Below, piece by piece: positions 15,762 to 23,234 of a DNA stretch of 39,590 nucleotides (the first letter of the stretch is position 1; each line of letters opens with the position of its first letter). Made by a program: the position numbers and the translations under genes. Origin of the DNA: Treponema sp. (GTDB taxonomy: Bacteria; Spirochaetota; Spirochaetia; Treponematales; Breznakiellaceae). The notes beneath the pieces are model-generated. The model made no database searches, was not told where the DNA came from, and was given only the letters and a program-made list of their open reading frames with translations. The stretch lies in contig JAAYUZ010000091.1 of NCBI GenBank assembly GCA_012517385.1, forward strand, positions 1-39,590. The letters are read 5' to 3'.

Positions 15762-16654
15762 CGAAAAAGGAACACATTGCGGATCGTTCGGTGCTTTTCA
15801 GCGTGTTCAAACTTTTACAATACAAAAAAATAAGAAAAGCAGGGCTCTTCTGTGCAGGGACAGCCCTGCGGGATTTCTTCGGACTTCAGTATAAACAGCG
15901 TTTATTGCCGGGAAAGGCCCCGGTCTATGGGGTAGACCATCCTCTGGATGAACAAATCCCCTTTATTCCGGAAAAGGTCGATATTTACCTGGATTTCGTG
16001 TATTTCTGGATCCGGGCTGCGGCCTTTCTCATGGAACGATACGGGACTGCTGCGGAGGAAGCGGTGGCCTCCTTTGTGGAAGCCATGGGAAGGCTCTACA
16101 GTTTTGCCGCCGAAGTCTACCGGCAGGGCTTTTCAACTACCAGACGCCCCCGATATTTTAAAAAATTCCGCTTTATCATCATCCACACCTTCGATCCCCA
16201 CCTCATGTGTATCCCGAGCCTGCATGTGATGGTGGTATGCCGGGCCTACACCAATTTCAGAGCCATAGCGGAACAGCTGGGAGCAGAAGACGCATTAGCA
16301 CCCTATATTGATGAGCTTAAACGGGGAGCTCAAGCCATCACTGAGTCAATTTTGTATGTTAAACAGCATAGTGTAAACTGTATTCCAGCCGCCTTTTATG
16401 CCCTTTCGGCCTTTGACCCGGCCTTGTTTACCCCCGAAGAAATGGAAGCCTTTTCTCAGGAACTCTTTATGGATGCCTCCCACATAAATCCCGAGACAAG
16501 GGAAGCCCTGCTCTGTTATATTAAGACCCTGTATTACGATTTTATGGAACAAAAAAACACTGAAAAGGACTGGAGCCAGGTGCTGGTTAACTTTTTAGAA
16601 ACCAAGCCCCTCCTCATTCCCGGAACAAAAAAACTTGCCCAAAACTCAATATAA
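15758..16654 (+). CDS. Unrecognised protein with faint PAP2-phosphatase-like motifs
   Basis: This 298-aa protein is not one I can name. Three spots recall the PAP2 phosphatase triad: RRPRYFKKFRF (129-139), CIPSLHV (151-157, compare PSxH) and KQHSVNCIPAA (202-212). It lacks the several membrane spans usual in that superfamily; only short hydrophobic stretches such as YFWIRAAAFLM are seen. Motif spacing is compatible, but sequence similarity is low, so this may be coincidence. The start is the ATG overlapping the DUF4387 stop, with GGGAG upstream; the reading frame extends 12 bases further back without a better site. It lies in the operon after the glutamate-pathway genes, and any link to them is unproven. 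Confidence 0.7.
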   Translation: MTKKEHIADRSVLFSVFKLLQYKKIRKAGLFCAGTALRDFFGLQYKQRLLPGKAPVYGVDHPLDEQIPFIPEKVDIYLDFVYFWIRAAAFLMERYGTAAEEAVASFVEAMGRLYSFAAEVYRQGFSTTRRPRYFKKFRFIIIHTFDPHLMCIPSLHVMVVCRAYTNFRAIAEQLGAEDALAPYIDELKRGAQAITESILYVKQHSVNCIPAAFYALSAFDPALFTPEEMEAFSQELFMDASHINPETREALLCYIKTLYYDFMEQKNTEKDWSQVLVNFLETKPLLIPGTKKLAQNSI

Positions 16655-16671
16655 GGGTATGCTCTCTTTTT

Positions 16672-17505
16672 ATGAACCCCATAGTTGATCCCTACATCTT
16701 GCTGGAACACCCAAAATCTCAGAGCAAACATTGGGCCCTGGTAGATGCCTTTGATTCGGTCACCAACGGCATGGATAATCCCGAAGCTCTGGAACAAATC
16801 CGGTATTTAGATGAACCTGAACTGGTAGGCTGGAAATGGCTTATTTTTGCCATAAAAGCCCTCTATGAGGGAGATGCAAAACAGGTAGAAACTGCGGTTA
16901 GTCAGATAGAGGATACTAGTCCCCCGGCGGTGCTTAAGGCTTTGTTTATAAACTGGCTTTCAGGACACAACCAGGGGAATGTTATAAAAATCGATGAAGA
17001 AGAGCTCAGAGCCCTATACAACAAACTGCGATTGCCCCAGCACCCCCTGATTAACCGGGCAGAGCAGACTGAAGAAGCCTTACAGCAGGGACTCCTCCCC
17101 CTTTTTGAACAATACTTCGAAAGGATTCTCTTTGAATTATACAATAGCTCAAGTACCGATGGACCAGCCCTGGCAATACGCTATGGGGTACACATTCTCT
17201 GCATCCTCCATGAAGGTGAATATCGCCTTGAAGATTTTCTTCCCCTGCTGATTCGGTCCCTTGGGGAAGCCGATGGATGCTGCTGTCTTGCCCTGGCATT
17301 CATCAAACTGCAGGAACATAATCCGGCTTTGCAGGAACGGACCTGCCAGATTATCGATGCCTGCCTTGCCGCAGAATATGGCAATTTTGCTGATTCGGAC
17401 ATGAAAAAGACCCTGGGCCTCATAAAAAGAGGCTTTTCTCATTCTGAAAGAAGCATGCAAAAACCAAGACAACCTAGAGAACCGGTTCAAATGGAACTTT
17501 TTTAG
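16672..17505 (+). CDS. Helical protein of unknown function ending in a clamp-binding-like QMELF
   Basis: This 277-aa, mostly helical and leucine/glutamate-rich protein is unrecognised. It contains a CCCLA run (about 203-207) and a basic, flexible tail of roughly 25 residues. The last five residues are QMELF, which fits the QLxLF-type pentapeptide used by bacterial proteins to bind the DNA polymerase sliding clamp. It resembles helical-repeat (HEAT/TPR-like) proteins in composition, but no repeat is clear. The ribosome site is weak. It starts 17 bp after the preceding gene and ends 12 bp before the next, so it is part of the same operon. Confidence 0.7.
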   Translation: MNPIVDPYILLEHPKSQSKHWALVDAFDSVTNGMDNPEALEQIRYLDEPELVGWKWLIFAIKALYEGDAKQVETAVSQIEDTSPPAVLKALFINWLSGHNQGNVIKIDEEELRALYNKLRLPQHPLINRAEQTEEALQQGLLPLFEQYFERILFELYNSSSTDGPALAIRYGVHILCILHEGEYRLEDFLPLLIRSLGEADGCCCLALAFIKLQEHNPALQERTCQIIDACLAAEYGNFADSDMKKTLGLIKRGFSHSERSMQKPRQPREPVQMELF

Positions 17506-17517
17506 GACAGGAAACCC

Positions 17518-17736
17518 ATGGAATTATCCGATTTGCTAACCCAGACTGAACAGGCAGGAGCGTCTCCAGAAAGTATTACTAAACTAGCCCTGGTATTTCA
17601 GGATTTTGTTAATCCTGCAGAACTTTCTAAGTCATTACCACCGGCGCTTCAATATATTGGGCCCCGTCCATGGATAAATACAGTAAAAGCATTATACTTA
17701 AAAAGTACAGAACATGGAGGGTCACACAATGAATGA
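17518..17736 (+). CDS. Small protein of unknown function
   Basis: This 72-aa acidic/helical protein has no motif I recognise. AGGAAA lies shortly before the ATG, and the gene overlaps the following uridine-kinase-like gene by 8 bp. Its tight position between two coding regions and the translational overlap support it being real. Function unknown. Confidence 0.6.
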   Translation: MELSDLLTQTEQAGASPESITKLALVFQDFVNPAELSKSLPPALQYIGPRPWINTVKALYLKSTEHGGSHNE

Positions 17737-19387
17737 GATTGAAGTTCGATTTCCCGATGGTAGCATCATTAAAACCATGTATGGCACCAGAGTAGAAAGC
17801 CTGCTTGAGCATTTTGGGAAACAGGACAGCGCTATTGTTGCGGTTAAAGCAAATAACGAATTGCTTGCCCTGTCGACCCGTCTCGAAGTGAATGCAAGTC
17901 TGGAACCTGTACCTTTGGGATCCCCCGAAGGGACTTCGATATACCGCAGATCCCTTTCTTTTTTGCTTGCGGTTGCTGCAAAGGAACTTTTCCCGGACCG
18001 GACGCTGCAGGTAGGGCACTCCCTGGGTCATGGTTATTTCTACAGCTTTTCCGATGAAAAAAAGCCCACCCCGGAAGAGATGGCGGCTCTGACAGGCCGT
18101 ATGAAGGAGTTAGTAGGAAAAAACATCCCTATCAGATTTTTTTACCTCTCTTATGCGGATGCCCTGGAACATTTTACAAAAAACAATCAGGCTGACACTG
18201 CACTGCTTCTTGAGCAGCAGAGTAAGAGTATGGTACCGGTCAATGAATGTGATGGTTTTATCGATGTTTCTATTGCCCCCCTGGTACCTAAGACGGGTCT
18301 TTTAAGCGTCTTTGAGCTCATGCCCTACGAAAATGGCTTCCTCCTGCGCTTTCCTCCCTCAGGAAACTATACAACGCTGGACCCCTTTGAGGACAGCCCT
18401 AAAATCTTTGCGGTTTACAAAGAATATAAAAAATGGGGCCGTATTGTAGGCGTTCATTCTGTGGGAAATCTGAACGCCCTCGTAGCCAGCAGAAAAATTC
18501 GGGAATTTATACAGATAGCAGAAGCGTTCCAGCAAAAGAAACTGGCTGAAATTGCCGATGCCATTTATGAAAAACGGGATTCGGTGAAGGTGGTGCTCAT
18601 TGCAGGCCCCTCGAGTTCAGGGAAAACTACCACCGCCAAACGGCTCGTTATTCAATTACGGGTATTAGGCTTAGACCCCATTCCAGTTAGTCTGGATGAC
18701 TACTACGTGAACCACGACAGGACTCCAATCGATGAAGAGGGGAAGCCAGACTATGAGTGCCTGGAAGCCCTGGATGTGGAATATTTAAACGAACAGATGG
18801 TGGACCTCTTAAAGGGGAAAGAAATAGAAACACCCAGCTATGATTTTAAAACAGGGATGCGCCGGGAAACGGGCGGTAAAAAAATTCAGCTGGGTCGCCG
18901 CAGTGTTTTAATTTTGGAAGGCATCCATGGTCTGAATGATAAGCTCACAAGCCATATTGACCGGGCACGAAAATTCAAGCTCTATGTGTCAGCCCTGACC
19001 CAGCTAAATCTTGATGATCATAACCGGATTCCTACCAGCGACAACCGTCTCATCCGCCGGATGGTCCGGGACTACCAGTTCAGAGGGAATTCAGCCGCAG
19101 GTACGATACGGATGTGGCCCAGTGTACAGAGGGGCGAAAAAAAACATATTTTCCCCTATCAGGATACGGCAGACATAGCCTTTAATTCAGCCCTGGACTA
19201 CGAACTTTCGGTGCTTAAGGTCTATGCGGAGCCCTTATTAAAATCGGTAAAGCCCACGATGCCCGAATATGCAGAAGCGGTGCGTCTTCTGGCATTCCTT
19301 GAAAACTTTGCACCTATACCTTCCCAGTATGTGCCAAGCCAGAGTATTTTGCGGGAATTTATCGGGGACAGTGAGTTTAAATACTAA
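17729..19387 (+). CDS. TGS/ThrRS-like N-terminal region fused to a uridine-kinase-type P-loop kinase
   Basis: This 552-aa protein has three parts. A TGS domain (1-62) begins MNEIEVRFPDGS. A region like the second additional domain of threonyl-tRNA synthetase (about 75-240) contains GHSLGHGYFYSF and PTPEEMAALTGRMKEL. A uridine kinase/phosphoribulokinase domain (about 285-520) has Walker A GPSSSGKT (293-300) and SLDDYYVNH. Such fusions are known from spirochaetes, Thermotogae and Firmicutes and are usually annotated as uridine kinase-like nucleoside kinases, with the true substrate uncertain. I chose ATG 17729 (GGAGGG eight bases upstream); an in-frame ATG at 17714 overlaps the previous gene more deeply. 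The 3' end overlaps fliJ tail to tail by 11 bp. Confidence 0.9.
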   Translation: MNEIEVRFPDGSIIKTMYGTRVESLLEHFGKQDSAIVAVKANNELLALSTRLEVNASLEPVPLGSPEGTSIYRRSLSFLLAVAAKELFPDRTLQVGHSLGHGYFYSFSDEKKPTPEEMAALTGRMKELVGKNIPIRFFYLSYADALEHFTKNNQADTALLLEQQSKSMVPVNECDGFIDVSIAPLVPKTGLLSVFELMPYENGFLLRFPPSGNYTTLDPFEDSPKIFAVYKEYKKWGRIVGVHSVGNLNALVASRKIREFIQIAEAFQQKKLAEIADAIYEKRDSVKVVLIAGPSSSGKTTTAKRLVIQLRVLGLDPIPVSLDDYYVNHDRTPIDEEGKPDYECLEALDVEYLNEQMVDLLKGKEIETPSYDFKTGMRRETGGKKIQLGRRSVLILEGIHGLNDKLTSHIDRARKFKLYVSALTQLNLDDHNRIPTSDNRLIRRMVRDYQFRGNSAAGTIRMWPSVQRGEKKHIFPYQDTADIAFNSALDYELSVLKVYAEPLLKSVKPTMPEYAEAVRLLAFLENFAPIPSQYVPSQSILREFIGDSEFKY

Positions 19388-19841
19388 GTTCCTCATCTCC
19401 GTCGACGGTATTTTTACGGGCTCTTGTTCCGCTGGAAATATCGTCGACGGTTTTAATCTCTTCCAGTGACAGCTGATACCTATATTCTTTCATCCGTTTT
19501 TCTTTTAGTTTGTCCAGCACCTTGCGGTCCCTGGATGCTTCTATAAAGGCCTGCCGTTTTTCGGCCACCACCATTTCAGCCCTGGCTGCAGCTTCGAGGA
19601 GGGCTTCCTTGGTTTTATCGAGCCGAAGAATATACAGGTCCGTTGCCTGTATCTGGGCTACCGAACGGCCAGGACGGAACCGTTCAGCGGCAGCTTCGGC
19701 CCTTTCCTCCGCAAGCCGCTGCAGCCGCTCCTGAATGCTCTGCAGTTCACCCATGGCCTTTGCCAGGGCAAGCTCCGCTTCCCGTTCATAGTACAGCCGC
19801 AGTTCCAGGAGCTTATCCAGGTTAAAGCGGAATCGTTTCAT
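19377..19841 (-). CDS. fliJ: Flagellar export protein FliJ
   Basis: This 154-aa protein is almost entirely alpha-helical coiled coil, starting MKRFRFNLDKLLELRLYYER, as expected for FliJ. FliJ is the central stalk that links the FliI ATPase hexamer to the FlhA export gate. It overlaps the fliI stop by 4 bp (ATGA). Position as last gene of the flgB-fliJ series is the treponemal order. Its stop lies inside the 3' end of the opposing TGS-kinase gene, with no terminator beyond it that I can see. Sequence identity in FliJ is always low, so the call leans on context and coiled-coil character. Confidence 0.88.
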   Translation of the reverse strand: MKRFRFNLDKLLELRLYYEREAELALAKAMGELQSIQERLQRLAEERAEAAAERFRPGRSVAQIQATDLYILRLDKTKEALLEAAARAEMVVAEKRQAFIEASRDRKVLDKLKEKRMKEYRYQLSLEEIKTVDDISSGTRARKNTVDGDEELSI

Positions 19842-21193
19842 GAGTATTGTCCAAGCTCTTCATCGGGAATCTGCATATTAGCCAGGTTTCCCATGGCTTG
19901 CAGGGTATCTTTAATACTGGTCCGTTCTTCCACAGCCTGGATTAAAAAGGCATCGATAGCGGATTTTTTTGCTATGGCCTCATCTATGGCAGGGTTACTT
20001 CCCGGTTTATAGGCTCCCACATCGATGAGGTCCTCCGCCTCCGCATAGGTTGCCATAAGTCGCCGCAGGTACCCCCCAGCTTTTTTAGTAACCGGACCGG
20101 CTACAGTCGGGCCGAGCCGGGATACACTGGCAAGGATATCGATAGCAGGATAATGGTACCGCTCAGCAAGGCGGCGGGACAGAACTATGTGGCCGTCTAA
20201 AATACCCCGGACCGTATCGGCGATGGGCTCATCCATATCGTCCCCATCCACGAGGATCGTATAAAAGCCCGTGATGGTACCCTTATCGCTGGTACCACAA
20301 CGTTCAAGCAGCTTAGGCATGGAGTCGAACACACTGGGAGGATAGCCCCGGGTTGCAGGGGGCTCCCCAATCGCAAGCCCGATCTCCCGCTGAGCCCGGG
20401 CAAAACGGGTTACTGAATCAAAAAGCAGCATCACATCCAGACCCTGATCCCGGAAATATTCAGCCACCGCTGTGGCCACATAGGCTCCCCGCAGCCGTGA
20501 AAGGGGCGGAGCGCTGGATGGAGAGACCACTATTACCGAACGGGCAAGCCCCTCTGGGCCCAGATCGTTGGCGATAAAGTCGTTCACTTCCCTGCCCCGT
20601 TCGCCGATTAGGGCAACCACATTAACATCGGCACTGGTATTTCGGGCAATCATGCCGAGCAAGGTTGATTTACCGACCCCTGAACCGGCGAATATTCCCA
20701 TACGCTGGCCCTTGCCGATGGGTAATAGGCCATCTATGGCCCGTACACCGGTTACAATCCGTTCGGTGATGCGCTTCCGTTTTAAGGGATTAGGAGGATC
20801 TGCCTGGGCTGGGTAATAGAGAGGGGCCTCTATATCTCCCTTGCCGTCGGTTGGTTTTCCAAGGGAATCGAGAACCCTGCCGAGGAGCTTATTGCTCACC
20901 GGAACTGAAAGCAGCTCTCCCGTGGACACAACCCGGTTTCCCACTTCTATGCCTGTAGTTTCATCATAGGCCATGAGCTGAACCGTCTCTCCGCGGAGAC
21001 CCACCACTTCAGCCCGGATAATTCCGCGGCCCTTGGGTGCATGGATTCGGCACACTTCGCCAATAATGGCCTGGGGCCCCCGGCTTTCTATAAGGAGGCC
21101 CTGGACCTTAGTTACATGACCCACACATTTTATAGGATCAATCTGTTCAGCCGCATCTATGTATTTGGTAAGGATTGTATCGAGCACTGCCAA
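19838..21193 (-). CDS. fliI: Flagellum-specific export ATPase FliI
   Basis: This 451-aa F1-beta-like ATPase has Walker A AGSGVGKS (169-176), then ALIGERGREVNDFI, Walker B-type VMLLFDSVTRFARAQREIG, and the FliI-specific GEPPATRGYPPSVF. It powers or regulates export of flagellar subunits with FliH and FliJ. The start appears to be TTG (21191-21193) with AGGAGG seven bases upstream that overlaps the fliH stop. The next in-frame ATG would remove conserved N-terminal sequence. All nucleotide-binding motifs are intact. Confidence 0.97.
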   Translation of the reverse strand: MAVLDTILTKYIDAAEQIDPIKCVGHVTKVQGLLIESRGPQAIIGEVCRIHAPKGRGIIRAEVVGLRGETVQLMAYDETTGIEVGNRVVSTGELLSVPVSNKLLGRVLDSLGKPTDGKGDIEAPLYYPAQADPPNPLKRKRITERIVTGVRAIDGLLPIGKGQRMGIFAGSGVGKSTLLGMIARNTSADVNVVALIGERGREVNDFIANDLGPEGLARSVIVVSPSSAPPLSRLRGAYVATAVAEYFRDQGLDVMLLFDSVTRFARAQREIGLAIGEPPATRGYPPSVFDSMPKLLERCGTSDKGTITGFYTILVDGDDMDEPIADTVRGILDGHIVLSRRLAERYHYPAIDILASVSRLGPTVAGPVTKKAGGYLRRLMATYAEAEDLIDVGAYKPGSNPAIDEAIAKKSAIDAFLIQAVEERTSIKDTLQAMGNLANMQIPDEELGQYS

Positions 21194-21204
21194 TTGATGG
21201 CCTC

Positions 21205-22155
21205 CTACCGTTCATCGAGCGGTGCGGTGCGGGCTTTTGCACGGATGGGAGATATTTCCAGGATTTTTTGTTCCAGTTCAGCCAGCTGGCTCGATATACG
21301 GGCATCGATTTCTCCAAAGTCAGTATCGATAATACAGCCGCCCCGGTCCACTGAAGAATCTTCCACAACCTGGATATTTTTAACCCCTTCTATAAGCTGG
21401 ATAAAGTCCTTTATATGTTCGGTGGTCAGCTTCAGATCATCCACATTAACCCGGATAATAATATCTCCCCTGCCCTTCACTTTTCGCAGGGCCTGAACCA
21501 CGTTGGAAACCACCACATTACGCTGATTCTCAGAGATAACTTTAATAACCTTCCGGGCTATGAGCAGCACCAGGTCAACTATCTGCTGTTCCGTTTCTGC
21601 AAGAATTTCTGCCCGTTTTTCCTGGGCCCGTTCAAGGATCTGATGGGCCCGCTCAATGAGCCGCTGCACCTCAGCACGGCCTTCCGCATAGCCCGCTTCC
21701 CTGCCGGCAGCAAAACCTGCAGCCTCTGCTTCTTTTCGTTCCTTTTCAAAGGCCTGCTGGGCGGCCCGTTCTATTTCCTGGGCCTTACGTTGAGCTTCGG
21801 CGATAATCCGTTCCGCCTCATCCTCTGCCTGCCGGCGGATCTGCTGGGCCTGGTCGGTTTTTCGCTTTACTTCCTGGAAGGCTGCGGCCTCTGCATCCTT
21901 TATGATGGCCTCTGCTTCCGCTTTGGCCGCATTGATCATGGCCTCCCGTTCCTGTTCCCACTGGGCCTTAAAAGCCTCGGCTTCCCTTCGCAAATCATCG
22001 GCGGTAGGCCCCTGGTAGGACTCAAAATCTTCCAGGTTCTGGACTTCCTCTTCCTGTTTGGTCTGATAAGTGCTGCCCATGCCCTGTGGAACATCGAGTA
22101 CCACCGGTTTATTGCTGATCTGTACTTCCGTGGGCCTGAAAACCGCCTTTGCCAT
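21205..22155 (-). CDS. fliH: Flagellar export regulator FliH
   Basis: This 316-aa protein has a long Glu/Ala/Arg-rich coiled coil (about 45-185) followed by a globular C-terminal domain. That domain includes VDLVLLIARKVIKVISENQRN, similar to the V/F-type ATPase peripheral stalk subunit E. FliH dimers hold FliI at the C-ring. The conserved CIIDTDFGEIDARISSQL motif of FliH is present near the end. It is longer than enteric FliH (about 228 aa), as usual in spirochaetes. The gene starts 2 bp after the fliG stop. Confidence 0.94.
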   Translation of the reverse strand: MAKAVFRPTEVQISNKPVVLDVPQGMGSTYQTKQEEEVQNLEDFESYQGPTADDLRREAEAFKAQWEQEREAMINAAKAEAEAIIKDAEAAAFQEVKRKTDQAQQIRRQAEDEAERIIAEAQRKAQEIERAAQQAFEKERKEAEAAGFAAGREAGYAEGRAEVQRLIERAHQILERAQEKRAEILAETEQQIVDLVLLIARKVIKVISENQRNVVVSNVVQALRKVKGRGDIIIRVNVDDLKLTTEHIKDFIQLIEGVKNIQVVEDSSVDRGGCIIDTDFGEIDARISSQLAELEQKILEISPIRAKARTAPLDER

Positions 22156-22157
22156 AG

Positions 22158-23231
22158 TTATACCACCAACTCATCTTCGCCAGAGCGGGCAACCACAATT
22201 TCACCCGTATCCTCCAGGTGACGGATAATGGAAACAATTTTCTGCTGGGCTTCTTCCACATCCTTTAAGCGGATGGGGCCCATGTATTCCATGTCTTCCT
22301 TAAGCATACCGGCGGCCCGTTTGGACATGTTTCTGAAGATCTTATCCTGAACTTCCGTATCAACCGACTTAAGGGCCTTAGCCAATTCCTGGGAATCCAC
22401 TTCCCGCAGAACCTTCTGAATTGCCCGGTCATCCAGCATAACAATATCTTCGAACACGAACATCCGTTTCTTAATTTCTTCGGCCAATTCGGGATCTTCA
22501 TCCTCCAGGGCTTCGATAATCTGTTTTTCACTGGAACGATCAACCAGGTTCAATATCTCAACGATACTTTCAACACCGCCTGCGGCGGTATAGTCTTCAC
22601 TGGACAGGGTAGAAAGTTTCTTTTCAAGCACCCGTTCCACTTCCCGCAGAACCTCAGGACTCGTGCGGTCCATGGTAGCGATACGGCGGGCCACATCACT
22701 CTGGACCTCATGGGGCAGACTCTGCAGAATGATTGATGCCTTGTTCGGTTCAAGATAGGCCAAAATAAGGGCAATAGTCTGGGGGTGTTCCTGCTGGATA
22801 AAGTTAAGCAGGTGGGCCGGATCGGTACGCCGAATAAAATCGAAGGGACGGACCTGGAGACTGCTTGTCAGACGGTTAATAATATCTATCGCTTTCTGAC
22901 TTCCCAGGGATTTTTCCAGGAGTTCCCGGGCATAATCGATGCCGCCGGTGGTAATGAACTCGCTGGCCATCATCAGTTCCTGGAACTCCATCAGGATCGC
23001 ATCCTTCTGTTCCGGTTCTATGGTTTCCAGCCGTGCGATTTCAAAGGTCAGGGTCTCAATTTCATCTTCCCGAAGGTGTTTAAAGATCTCTGCAGAAATT
23101 TCAGACCCGATGGTGACAAGAAATATGGCAGCCTTCTGCCTTCCGGTAAGTTCCTTATTAGACTTATTTTTCTTTCCAGCACCGGCTGTCGCAGTTGTTG
23201 CGGCAGAGGCCGGGGTTGTAGTCTTTGCCAT
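22158..23231 (-). CDS. fliG: Flagellar motor switch protein FliG
   Basis: This 357-aa protein has the three FliG domains. The N-terminal part contains LTGRQKAAIFLVTIG. The middle contains QQEHPQTIALILAYL, with the EHPQ motif. The C-terminal torque domain contains FVFEDIVMLDDRAIQKVLREVD with the charged helix. FliG couples the MS ring (FliF) to the C-ring and stator. There is an Ala/Thr-rich extension of about 25 residues (TTTPASAATTATAGAGKKNK) before the core, probably disordered. It begins 3 bp after fliF ends. Many spirochaetes have a second FliG elsewhere; this one is the operon copy and has a complete C-terminal domain. Confidence 0.97.
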   Translation of the reverse strand: MAKTTTPASAATTATAGAGKKNKSNKELTGRQKAAIFLVTIGSEISAEIFKHLREDEIETLTFEIARLETIEPEQKDAILMEFQELMMASEFITTGGIDYARELLEKSLGSQKAIDIINRLTSSLQVRPFDFIRRTDPAHLLNFIQQEHPQTIALILAYLEPNKASIILQSLPHEVQSDVARRIATMDRTSPEVLREVERVLEKKLSTLSSEDYTAAGGVESIVEILNLVDRSSEKQIIEALEDEDPELAEEIKKRMFVFEDIVMLDDRAIQKVLREVDSQELAKALKSVDTEVQDKIFRNMSKRAAGMLKEDMEYMGPIRLKDVEEAQQKIVSIIRHLEDTGEIVVARSGEDELVV

Positions 23232-23234
23232 TGC

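Noticed and set aside
19400-19451. Direct repeat CGTCGACGGT at 19400-19409 and 19442-19451
   Set aside because: It encodes similar TVDD/TVDG residues in the FliJ tail and has only two copies, so chance or coding constraint explains it.
21415-22221. Long plus-strand open frame opposite fliH (268 codons)
   Set aside because: The fliH frame has clear family motifs. The opposite frame has no ribosome site, no recognisable domain and a composition expected of an antisense shadow.
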